A stretch of 64,000 nt of DNA from QHWT01 sp963755695 (GTDB taxonomy: Bacteria > Acidobacteriota > Vicinamibacteria > Vicinamibacterales > 2-12-FULL-66-21). Position 1 is the first letter of the stretch. Every line of letters begins with the position of its first letter. The position numbers and the translations under genes were made by a program. The stretch covers positions 2,232,001 to 2,296,000 of the forward strand of contig CAVWLB010000010.1 of assembly GCA_963755695.1 (NCBI GenBank). Direction: 5' to 3'. Shown here one piece after another: positions 39,760 to 48,729 of the stretch. The notes beneath the pieces were generated by a model. That model had not been told where the DNA came from. It did not search any database and saw only the letters and a list, made by a program, of their open reading frames with translations.

Positions 39760-42700
39760 CTAGAACGTGAACCGGAAGCCAAGCCGGAACTGACGTTCGT
39801 CGATCCCCTCGCGGCCGAGATCCTGGGTTCCTGTAATCGTCATGAAGTCCGCGCCATCACCGACGTTGTTGTCCGGGTTGGCGAGATGAGGCGTGTTCGT
39901 GAAGTTGAACGCCTCCATCCGGAACTGCAGCCTGTAACGATCGGTGAACGCGAATTCGCGGGTCAGGCCGAAGTCCCAGTTGAACAGGCCCGGGCCGCGC
40001 AGAGTGTTGTAGCCGCTGTTGCCAAACCGCGCTTCCGTGACTTCCGCGAACGCGGCCGGATCGTAGTACGGCGTTGATCTTCCGACGCCCCCAAGCTTCG
40101 TCACCTGGTCCTTGACCTGGTCGGCCGTCTGAGTGCTTCCCGGCAGGTTCAGCGACGTGTCGTCGGCAAGAACACTGAAGGGAAGCCCGCTCATCATGCT
40201 GATCATGTTGTTGATCTGCCATCCGCCGAGGATGTGCGAGGCGATGCCACCGTCGCTCAGCCAGCGTCGCCCCGGCCCGACCGGGATCTCCCACACGCTG
40301 GTGATGCCGAGATTGTGGGTGCGATCGTTATCCGTCAGCGCCCGATTCCGGCTCAAGTAGGGGACGGCCTGTACGTTCGGCGTGGCCGAACTGTTCGTGA
40401 TCACATTGATGGCCTTTCCCCACGTGTAATTCACGTTCAGGCTGAGCCCCGCCGCGAAGCGGCGCGACAGCTGCGCCTGCAACGAATCGTAGTGGCCGTC
40501 GCCGAGCGGCTGGAGGAACACGGTCGAAGCCGTCCTGCCGAACGTCGCCAGCAGCGGCTTGCCCTCGTCGCCCGCGCCGATGACTTGTCCGGCGTTCTGG
40601 TCCACGAGTCCGAGCTGGCGAACCGACCGCGTGGCGACATAACCGAGCTGGCCGGTGAAGTTCCGCCCCAGTTCGCGCTGGACCGTGAGGTTCCAGGACT
40701 GGATGTATCCGCGATCCAGTTTCTGTGGGTATCCGCCGAACGCGTAGTTGCTCGGGATGTCCAGAATGCCGTTGCCTTCGGCTGGCGCCTGAACCGGCAG
40801 GATGCCTTGAGAGAGCGTTGCCGCCGGCGTCAGACCGTCGGGCGACTCCATCCTCACTTGATTGAGGATTGGATAATTCGCGCGGATCAACTCCAGCGCT
40901 TCATATGGATCGTTGGTCAATCCGTATCCAGCGCGCACCACCCACTTGTCGCTGGGGCGATACGCCAGCCCGGCACGCGGACCGAAGCCCCCCTTGCCCA
41001 TGTCGATGTTGCAGTCGGTCGGATTGTCTCCGACACCGCAGAGCAGCACTTTTCCGGTGGTGATGTCGTAGCGCTCGATTCCTCGATCGGGCCGCGTCGG
41101 AACCGGGAAATATTCCCACCGGGTGCCGTAATCGATGGTGAGCTTGTCCGACGGCGACCAGCGGTCGCGAATGTACACGCTGTACAGCCATGACCGCACG
41201 TGATATTCGTCCGGCGCCTGCAGTGTTCTGCCGGCGCGGCTGGCCTGGCCGATGAGAAAGGCCGCGACGCTGTTGTACCTGGACCCATCGGACGTCTCCT
41301 GGCAGTTGCCCGACGAGGGATCGATAGCCACGCACTGCTCGGTGATGCCGCGATCGAAACCGAACCCTCCCTGCGCGCCGAATCCGCCGGTGATGAACTC
41401 CGCCTGCGTCTGGTTGAGACCCATGTGGTAGATGTCGCCGCCAAACCGGATATTGTGGGTCTGCTTGACGACGTTGAAATTCACCACGTACTGCGACTGC
41501 GGATCGTGGCGGTAGTAAGGCATGAAGTTCGTGTCGACGCCGACGGTGGCAAAGTCATCAGCCTCCTCAAAGTCGAACGTCGGCCAGCCGCTCTCGAAGT
41601 TACGCGGGCCGTTCGTTCCTGGAATCCCCAGCACGTCGATCCGATGTTCGTGCCGAGACCTGGCTGCTCCGAAGACGTTCCCTGCCGCGCGTATCCGTAG
41701 TGAGCGTCCATCAGGAACGTTGGGCTGAAGATGTAGGTGCCCATCACCGTAAACCGGTAGGTATTACCGTGACCATGCCCTGGGTTGCTGCTTCCACCGA
41801 TTGGCGTGCCCACGCCAGTGTCGCCGAACACAGTTGGCACGCTGGTCGCGTAGTGGAGAACACCGAAGGTAGTGGCCAGATTGAGCTTGGAATTCACGTT
41901 GAAGTCGACCTTGGAATCCACCTGGTGGCGATCGAACGTGAACGGAGCGGACACGAAGTAGTTGTCGCGCTCGCGATTGAGGTTGTTTGCGGGGAATGGC
42001 CGCCGCGATCTTCTGGGCAATCGGATCCATCCGTGCCGCGGGAATGATGTTGAGGCAGCTCGGATTGGTCGCGGTGTTACACAACGCGTAGTTCGGATCG
42101 CCGGGGAACACCTGGAACTGCGTGCGACCGGTGCCGTCGGCATTCCCGGTCAGCGGATCGTAAATTGGCGTCGGAGAGGCCTGCAGGTCGCCTCTGAGCA
42201 TCGCCGGAAGCGGCACCGTCACGGTGTTGTCGACGGTCTTGTGGTCGCGGATCGACTCGTAGCTGACGAAGTAGAAGATCTTGTTCTTCTTGATCGGGCC
42301 GCCGACGGTGCCGCCAAACTCGTCGTAAGCTCATCTTCGGCTTGTCGCCCGTGTTCAGTGCGGCGTCGTCGAACCTCATCGGCCAGGCTTTGAGGTTCTG
42401 GTTGGTGAAGTACTCGAACGCCGATCCTTGGATGCTATTGGTTCCGCTCTTGGTCGCCACGTTGACGGCAGCGCCGCCGGCAAGCCCCTGCTCGGCGTCC
42501 ATGCTGTTGGTGACGACGTTGACTTCCTGGATCGACTCGAGCGTCGGGATATAGGAGACGACGTGCGGCAGCTGGACGTGGGTGGTGCTGACGCCGTCGA
42601 TGCGGGTGTTGTTCTGATCGTCGCTCGTGCCGTTCACCGAGAACTCCAGCGACCGCGCCGGATTCGTGGGGATCGAGTGCGAGTTGGTGGGTGGGGCAAA

Positions 42701-43210
42701 GCCCGGTAGCATTCGGTACACCTGCTGGTAATTCCGTCCGAGCGGCACAGGCAGGTTCGACAAGTCCTTGGCCTCGAGGCTCTGGTGGACTTCGGCAGTG
42801 TCGGTCTGCAGGACCGGTGCCTCGGCGCTGACCGTGACGTTGTCGCCCATGGCGCCGATCTCGAGCGAGACGTCGAGTCGAGTCACGCTATTGAGGCTGA
42901 CCGTCAGCTCGGTTTGCTCGAAGGCTTTGAAGCCCTGCTGGGTGGCTTTGAAACTGTAGACACCTGCCGGCAGGTTGGCCAGCTGGTATCGCCCCCCCTC
43001 GTCGGTCACCGCCTCGCGGATGAGACCGGTGCTCTTGTTCGTGGCGACTACCGTGGCGCCCGGCATGACGGCGCCGGACGAGTCTTTCACATCGCCAACG
43101 ATCGATCCGTACAAAGCCTGTGCCACACCTCGCTGCGGACACAGCACAACCGCAGCAACCAACAACAGGCATGGCAGCGTAAGGGTCCGCCTGCATGCTC
43201 CTCCGGACAT
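39760..43210 (-). CDS. Oar-like TonB-dependent receptor with carboxypeptidase-regulatory N-domain (three frame breaks)
   Basis: Large outer-membrane transporter, about 1150 residues. Seen: signal peptide LPCLLLVAAVVLCPQRGVAQ, a CarboxypepD_reg beta-sandwich (GSIVGDVKDSSGAVMPGATVVATNKSTG...YQLANLPAGVYSFKATQQGFK), a plug with VSAEAPVLQTDTAEV and SIQEVNVVTNSMDAEQGLAGGAAVNVATKSGTNSIQGSAFEY, then a barrel ending EGIDERQFRLGFRFTF. ATG 43210 is preceded by GGAGG. Breaks near 42330, 42000 and 41640; from 41634 to the end the frame is continuous. Typical of Acidobacteriota, where such receptors are numerous. Probably takes up oligosaccharides or peptides; ligand unknown. Confidence 0.88.
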
Positions 43211-43417
43211 TGCAAACCTCCAGTCGTAGCGAACCGGACACGGATTATGGGTATTGATGATGCGTCTAAGTATCAACCTCCATGGCTAGATGCGGGAGGC
43301 CATGAATAAGGTGGACGCGCCCAGGAGCGCGCCGCGCGCGATGGTAAGCCCGCGTTGTGAACGAGTCAAACCGGGGCCGCGACCGACTCTTCCGTGCACC
43401 GCGGACCCGTCGCCAAC

Positions 43418-44749
43418 TCAGCTGATTGACGGAGCGCTCTCCGTGATCTGCTCGGATTTCGCGTCGTAATACAGCCGCTTCCGCTTCCAATACGACTGCG
43501 CCGCCATGATCACCGCCACGGCGTGAAGGAAGCCGTTGTCGACGGTGGCGTTGGTCTTCGGGTTGCGGTTGCGCAGGCATTCGAACCAGTTCGTCATGTG
43601 CGACAGATCCTCGTCCCCGATGTTGATCGGGCCGGGTTTGTCGTCGCCAGGCAGCGTGACCCATCGCTCCGCACGGTCGATGGTCGGATTGTCCTCGTGG
43701 TTGCCCTTTTCGTCGACGAGCTTCCACCGCGGGCTGCCCTCGCCGCCGATGTTCACGAGGGTCGCCTTCTTGCCCATGATCCGGGAGAAGCTGTCGCAGT
43801 CGTTGCCGAAGCTCGTGGAGTAACTCACCAGGAATGACGGGTACTCGACCAGCGCCTGGAAGGTGTCGGGATTCTCACGACCGTCGTGCCAGGCGAAAAC
43901 GCCGCCGTGGGCAGCAATTGAAAGGGGCGGCTGCTCGTTCATGAAGAAGTGCACGAGATCGATGCCGTGGCTCATCCACTGGTCGGGAATTCCGCTGGAG
44001 AACTCCTTGTAGAGGCGAAATTCGAAATACAACTGTGGATCGAAGGGACGATCCGGCTTGGTCAGCAACCACTTCTTCCAGTCGGTGTCCTGCTCGCGGA
44101 TCTCCTTCACCTGGGGCCGGCCGCGCCACCGCGGACCGTTGAAGTTCCACACGATCTCGTACTTGCTGACGTCCCCGAGAGCGCCACTGCGCACCACCTC
44201 GCGGGCGGCGACCTGGTACGGTTCGCTGCGGTGCTGCGTGCCGATCTGGACGACGAGGTTGCTCTTCTTGACGGCGTCGCGCGCCGCCTTCACTTCCTCG
44301 AGCACGTTGCCCATTGGCTTTTCGCAATAGGCGTGCTTCCCCGCCTCCACGGTCGTCTTCAAAATGGTCGAGTGCGAGTGCTCGGGCGTCGCGATCAAAA
44401 CGGCGTCGACGTCCTTCTGCGCCAGCAGGTCGTCCAGGTATTGGAAGGCCTTCGGTGCGCGTCCGAAGTACTTCTCGCTGTTGGCAGTGGCGCGTTCGCG
44501 GTTGTTTTTCCAGAGATCGCAGACCGCCACCGTCTCGACGTTGTACTTGCCCTTGAGGCGAGAGGCGATCATGTGCAGGCCGGAGCCGCGACTGCCGACG
44601 CCGATGTGCCCCAGTGCGATCCGATCGTTCGCGCCGAGAATGCGCTCGTACGACAGCGCGGTCGAGGCCAGGGCGGAGCCCGCAACGACGCCTGCCGTCT
44701 TACCGATGAATGTCCGCCGGTCCAGCTTGTTATCGTTTGAATCCTGCAT
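43418..44749 (-). CDS. Gfo/Idh/MocA family oxidoreductase, Tat-exported
   Basis: A 443-residue NAD(P)-dependent sugar or sugar-derivative dehydrogenase. Seen: Tat signal LDRRTFIGKTAGVVAGSALAS, Rossmann motif IALGHIGVGSRGSGLHM, VDAVLIATPEHSHSTILKTTVEAGKHAYCEKPMGNVLEEV (catalytic EKP), IGTQHRSEPYQVAAREVV, and the C-terminal domain with GIPDQWMSHGIDLVHFFM. ATG 44747-44749 is preceded by GAGGGTG. Length and the Tat signal match the secreted subgroup abundant in Acidobacteria and Planctomycetes. Substrate unknown. Intact. Confidence 0.88.
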   Translation of the reverse strand: MQDSNDNKLDRRTFIGKTAGVVAGSALASTALSYERILGANDRIALGHIGVGSRGSGLHMIASRLKGKYNVETVAVCDLWKNNRERATANSEKYFGRAPKAFQYLDDLLAQKDVDAVLIATPEHSHSTILKTTVEAGKHAYCEKPMGNVLEEVKAARDAVKKSNLVVQIGTQHRSEPYQVAAREVVRSGALGDVSKYEIVWNFNGPRWRGRPQVKEIREQDTDWKKWLLTKPDRPFDPQLYFEFRLYKEFSSGIPDQWMSHGIDLVHFFMNEQPPLSIAAHGGVFAWHDGRENPDTFQALVEYPSFLVSYSTSFGNDCDSFSRIMGKKATLVNIGGEGSPRWKLVDEKGNHEDNPTIDRAERWVTLPGDDKPGPINIGDEDLSHMTNWFECLRNRNPKTNATVDNGFLHAVAVIMAAQSYWKRKRLYYDAKSEQITESAPSIS

Positions 44750-44919
44750 GGTGCACCCTCTCGGCGGTGGATAGTACACCAGCACGGTGCCGTATGGTTC
44801 AGGTTTTCGAACGAGGCGCCGCGGCGGCTCGCCGGCCAGCGAAATTCGGCATCCGGCCGGAGGCCTCATCGTCGGCATCGTCTGGTGCATCCTGAGGCGC
44901 GTGAGCGTACGCTGACCAC

Positions 44920-45495
44920 GTGCCGCTATTCCTCCTCGCGGGAGCACTGATTTTCGTCGTGGTGCTCTCGATAGCGCTCATCCCCTTCTCTCTCGTGCTG
45001 CGATACCGCGTCGGAACCGCGCGTCAGCCGGCGCGGGGATGGATGGTGAATCTGAACCTGGTCGGCCTGGTCATCTCCACAGTGCTGTTCCTGCTGACCG
45101 CTGCCGTGACCTCGCGGTGGGTCGCGGACGCGTTCCGATATGCGCTCATGGGTTTTGCAGCGGGCTGTGTGCTCGGCATCGTTGGCCTCGTCCTGACGCG
45201 ATGGGAATCTGGATCGCGTTCGCTGTACTACACGCCCAACCGGTGGCTCGTGCTCGGCATCACGCTGGTCGTCACGGCCCGCATCGGCTACGGATTCTGG
45301 CGAACGTGGCACGCGTGGCGGGCGGCCTATGAACACACCGCTGCGATCGCGGCGTCCGGGGTGTCCGGGTCGCTGGCCGCCGGCGCGGTGGTACTCGGCT
45401 ACTACCTGACGTATTGGGCTGGAGTGCAGCGCCGCCTCCGACGTCATCGGTCGGACGCCTTCACCGCGTCGCGGCTGCCAGGACGGACGAAGTGA
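44920..45495 (+). CDS. Integral membrane protein, DUF1453/CcdC-like
   Basis: A 191-residue protein with about five hydrophobic helices (FLLAGALIFVVVLSIALIPF, NLVGLVISTVLFLLTAAV, YALMGFAAGCVLGIVGLVL, WLVLGITLVVTARIGYGFW, SLAAGAVVLGYYLTYW). The NRWLVLG...RIGYGFWR segment resembles DUF1453 proteins, but I am not certain. GTG start at 44920, 54 bases before the DinB gene start. No function assigned. Confidence 0.6.
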   Translation: MPLFLLAGALIFVVVLSIALIPFSLVLRYRVGTARQPARGWMVNLNLVGLVISTVLFLLTAAVTSRWVADAFRYALMGFAAGCVLGIVGLVLTRWESGSRSLYYTPNRWLVLGITLVVTARIGYGFWRTWHAWRAAYEHTAAIAASGVSGSLAAGAVVLGYYLTYWAGVQRRLRRHRSDAFTASRLPGRTK

Positions 45496-45548
45496 CCCGC
45501 TTGCGTTTCTGCTATGACTGTCGACAGAATCGGCGCGGAGGCACAGCC

Positions 45549-46088
45549 GTGAAGAAACGCGCACCGCTGCTCGTGGTCCTGGGCGCCGCCTGGGGGCTCG
45601 CACTTGGCTGGCAAACGTTTGGCGCCCAATCGATCCCGCCCGAGTTGGGACAGGGATGGCTCCCGGAGTTCACCCTCACGTCGCGGCAACTGCTGCAACT
45701 CGCGGAAGCCACGCCGGCGGAGAAGTTCGGCTGGCGGCCCGCACCAGGAGTCCGCTCGATCAGCGAGGTGTACATGCACATCGCAGCCGGGAACCTCTGG
45801 CTGCTCGATCAGGCCGGCCTGAAAACGCCGGAGTTCGGCAAGCTGCCCAAGGATCCCGAGAAGGCCGTCACCGCCAAGGCCGATGTGATGCAATGGCTGC
45901 GCACGTCGCAGGACGTCGTGAAGAGGGCCTATCAGTCCGCGGAGCGGCAGAAGCAGGTGCAGTTCTTCGGCAAGGACGCGTCCGTCGACGGCGTATTCCT
46001 GCGGCTCCTGCTGCACAACAACGAACACATGGGACAGTCGATCGCATACGCGCGGATGAACGGAATCGTGCCGCCGTGGTCGCAGTAA
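45549..46088 (+). CDS. DinB superfamily protein, exported
   Basis: A 179-residue four-helix-bundle protein. A hydrophobic N-terminus (APLLVVLGAAWGLALGW) suggests export. The DinB features are LTSRQLLQLAEATPAEKFGWRPAPGVRSISEVYMHIAAGNLWLL (first metal-site His), and LLLHNNEHMGQSIAYARMNGIVPPWS (His pair of the DinB metal site). GTG 45549 follows GGAGG. Family members include thiol-transferase-like and metal-dependent enzymes; the role here is unknown. Confidence 0.83.
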   Translation: MKKRAPLLVVLGAAWGLALGWQTFGAQSIPPELGQGWLPEFTLTSRQLLQLAEATPAEKFGWRPAPGVRSISEVYMHIAAGNLWLLDQAGLKTPEFGKLPKDPEKAVTAKADVMQWLRTSQDVVKRAYQSAERQKQVQFFGKDASVDGVFLRLLLHNNEHMGQSIAYARMNGIVPPWSQ

Positions 46089-46252
46089 CCGCGTAAAGCC
46101 GTTCGCAGCAGAGGTATCCGGTTACACTGCCGGCTGGCGCGAACTCCGCCAACCTACCCGCCGTCGAAATCAGTGTCACGGTTGACGCCCGGCGGGAGTC
46201 TTCGTACCCTTCGGGAGTATTTCATCCGTATTCCTGGCCAGGAGAGCTGCGC

Positions 46253-46414
46253 ATGCACCGTCCCAGCGCGGAGGAGTTCCTTCAGGCGCTGCTGGAAGCA
46301 CTGGACGATCTCCCGCCGGACTTCGCCCGACGTTTCGAGGAGGTCCTGAAGCAGGAACATCCGGACCGATCGCAGGCGATCCGTCAACTCTTTGAGGACC
46401 TCGCCGGTGAATGA
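46253..46414 (+). CDS. 53-residue acidic helical protein paired with the ATPase
   Basis: A small gene with a clear AGGAG (46240-46244) eight bases before ATG 46253. It encodes 53 residues rich in Glu/Asp/Leu and apparently all-helical: SAEEFLQALLEALDDLPPDF, then RRFEEVLKQEHPDRSQAIRQ. Its stop (46412-46414) overlaps the GTG of the following SMC-like ATPase by eight bases, which implies coupled translation and a shared function. No family recognised; it could be a regulator, adaptor or antitoxin-like partner. Confidence 0.7.
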   Translation: MHRPSAEEFLQALLEALDDLPPDFARRFEEVLKQEHPDRSQAIRQLFEDLAGE

Positions 46415-48701
46415 AAAGATCCAGCGTCTGGTGATGCACGCCTTCCGCGGAATCCCCGGCGAGATGACCGTGGATTTCGGCAAGGGCGAGAGCATCGTGG
46501 TCTACGGCGACAACGGCACCGGAAAAAGTACGGTGGCCGATGCGCTCGAGTGGTACTTCACCGGCGGGATCGAACTGCTCTCGCACGAGGGACGGCAGCA
46601 CGCCGTGCGCTATTTGGGTGGCCAGGAAAATGGTGTCACCTCGGTCGAGGTCGCCACCAACGGCACGCTGGGCGGAAAGGTCGTTTTTCCCGACGAACGG
46701 GCGCCGGAGGCCTTCCACGACATTCGCCGCGAGACCTTCCTCCTTCGCGGACGCACGCTTGCGGATTTCATCAACAAGACCAAAACCGAGAAGTGGAAGG
46801 CCCTGGTCGACATCCTCGGCCTCGACGCGATCGAGAATCTTCGGGAAGATCTTCAACGCGCGCGAAACGATCTTCGGAAGAGATCCAAAGCGGCCGAGGA
46901 AGAGGCCATGACCTACCAGCGCGCGCTGGCGTCGGGATCAGACGAAGTCGGCCGCGACACGGTGCTCTCGAATCTCCAGGAGATCTGCCGGATGCTCGGT
47001 GTGGATCCGCCGCAGTCTCTCGAGCAGGTGGACGATCCCTCATGGCTCACGGCAGCCGTCGGCGCCAGCGCGTCGGTTTCAGAGGCCTCCGATCGCGAGA
47101 GTTTTCTCGCCGAAATCAAGACGCTCGCCGCGCCTGCGTTCGACGAGCGTGCGCTCAAGGCCTGGAACGATCTCGTATCCTCCGATCGAGCGCGGCTGCT
47201 TCCCCGCGCCTCGCTCGTCCGCGAGGCGAAACGGCTGTTCGAAACCGGCTCGATCGACAAGGATCACTGCCCGCTCTGCGGCCAGAAGGTGGACGGAAAG
47301 ACCCTTGCGCGCCGAATCGAAGAGGCGCTCGTCGAAGTCATGGAAGGGTCACGCGATCTCGAGCGCTTTCGCGATCCGGCCGCCCAGCAGGCGGACGACC
47401 TCCAGGCGTTACTCGACAAGCGGCGCTCGCTTCAGCAGCGCGCGCTCGCCATGGGCCTCGAACTGCCTCCGGTTCCCGACATCCCGCATGCAGCGATCAC
47501 GGAGAGCGTCGACTCGCTCACGCCCGTTGCGATCGAGGCCATCAGCAGCGGTCTGTCGGGAATCCGCAAGTGGGATCGTGAAGCCGTCAAGCTCGCTCGA
47601 AAAGCTGCACCGTCCCAGCCGAGCACGCGCGATACGCAGCTGGTGATGCTGGCGGCGTTGTGCCAGCAGGTGAATGCCTGGCGGCTGGCGGAGAAGAAAG
47701 CCGCTCGGGCTCGCCGCGCGCTGGACCTCGCCGAACGCGTGTTCGACGCCTACCAGACCAGGCAGAAGGGAGATCTCACCGAGCTGTTGAAGCGGATCAG
47801 CCGCCGGGTTGGCGAGATCTACTCAGCGCTCCATCCCGGCGAGGACCTCGACGCGGTGAGCGTCGAACCCTGGACCGCCAAGGGCGTCGAGCTGGCGATC
47901 GAGTTCTATGGATCGCGGCAACGTCCGCCTCACGGCGTGCTCAGCGAGTCGCACCTGAACTCGCTCGCGATTGCGCTCTTCCTGGCGATGGCGGAAAGCT
48001 TCAACGAGCAGATCGGTTTTCTTCTGCTCGACGATGTGATCAACAGCTTCGACGTCGAGCACCGCGGCCGGCTCGCCGAACTGCTGGCCGATGGCTTCTC
48101 GAAATGGCAGCTGATCGTGCTCACCCACGATCAGCAGTTTTTCGAACATTTGAGCCGCCGCGCGCCCTCGTGGCGAAAGCTGGAGTTCACGTCATGGAGC
48201 TACGCCTCGGGCCCGCGGACAACGCTGTATCAGACGGCGGGGATTCTCCAGAACGCGCGGGAGCGGCTCGATAGCGGGGACGTTCAGGGGGCGGCCACGA
48301 AAGCCCGTCGCGCGCTCGAGGAGCTGCTGCAGGAGGTGTGCGAGGCGCTGTGGGCGCCGCTTCCCTTCCGGCGCGGCCAGGCGAATGATCGGCGGGAAAT
48401 CGGCGAGCTGTTCAAAGGCGTTCGACGTACGCTGAAAGAGCGGGCCAAACCCATGCTGGAATCGATCGAGCCGCTTCTCAAGCACCTCGAGGCGGACGTC
48501 GGGGCGACGCTGAACGTCGCGGCCCACGGCAGCCGCGGCCGGCCCGGAACCAGTGAAGTGCAGGCCGCACTGGATCGCATCGCGGCGCTGGACGAGAAGT
48601 GGTCCTGCCCCCAGTGCAGGACCCGCGTCTGGCATCGGGGTAACGCCGACGCCGGACGCTGCAAGTGCGGCTCCAGTGCGTTCCCGCCGGTTCGGGCCTG
48701 A
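46407..48701 (+). CDS. SMC/Rad50-like ATPase with zinc hook and C-terminal zinc ribbon
   Basis: A 764-residue ABC-type ATPase. Seen: Walker A GDNGTGKST at residues 34-42, following HAFRGIPGEMTVDFGKGE; a Q-loop-like segment RRETFLLRG; helical/coiled-coil arms flanking a Rad50-type zinc hook C288-P-L-C291; signature LSESHLNSLAIALFLAMA from 512; Walker B GFLLLDDVINSFD at 537-549; H-loop His574 in LIVLTHDQQFF. After the ATPase comes a helical region (ATKARRALEELLQEVCEAL ... NDRREIGELFKGVRRTLKE) resembling HEPN-like domains. It ends in a zinc ribbon C734-P-Q-C737 ... C752-x-C754. GTG start (VNEKIQRLVMHAF) overlaps the small upstream gene. Such ATPases occur in anti-phage and DNA-repair systems; a role here is inferred. 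Frame intact. Confidence 0.82.
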   Translation: MNEKIQRLVMHAFRGIPGEMTVDFGKGESIVVYGDNGTGKSTVADALEWYFTGGIELLSHEGRQHAVRYLGGQENGVTSVEVATNGTLGGKVVFPDERAPEAFHDIRRETFLLRGRTLADFINKTKTEKWKALVDILGLDAIENLREDLQRARNDLRKRSKAAEEEAMTYQRALASGSDEVGRDTVLSNLQEICRMLGVDPPQSLEQVDDPSWLTAAVGASASVSEASDRESFLAEIKTLAAPAFDERALKAWNDLVSSDRARLLPRASLVREAKRLFETGSIDKDHCPLCGQKVDGKTLARRIEEALVEVMEGSRDLERFRDPAAQQADDLQALLDKRRSLQQRALAMGLELPPVPDIPHAAITESVDSLTPVAIEAISSGLSGIRKWDREAVKLARKAAPSQPSTRDTQLVMLAALCQQVNAWRLAEKKAARARRALDLAERVFDAYQTRQKGDLTELLKRISRRVGEIYSALHPGEDLDAVSVEPWTAKGVELAIEFYGSRQRPPHGVLSESHLNSLAIALFLAMAESFNEQIGFLLLDDVINSFDVEHRGRLAELLADGFSKWQLIVLTHDQQFFEHLSRRAPSWRKLEFTSWSYASGPRTTLYQTAGILQNARERLDSGDVQGAATKARRALEELLQEVCEALWAPLPFRRGQANDRREIGELFKGVRRTLKERAKPMLESIEPLLKHLEADVGATLNVAAHGSRGRPGTSEVQAALDRIAALDEKWSCPQCRTRVWHRGNADAGRCKCGSSAFPPVRA

Positions 48702-48729
48702 CCAGCCGTTCGGCTCGCGGCCATAGACT

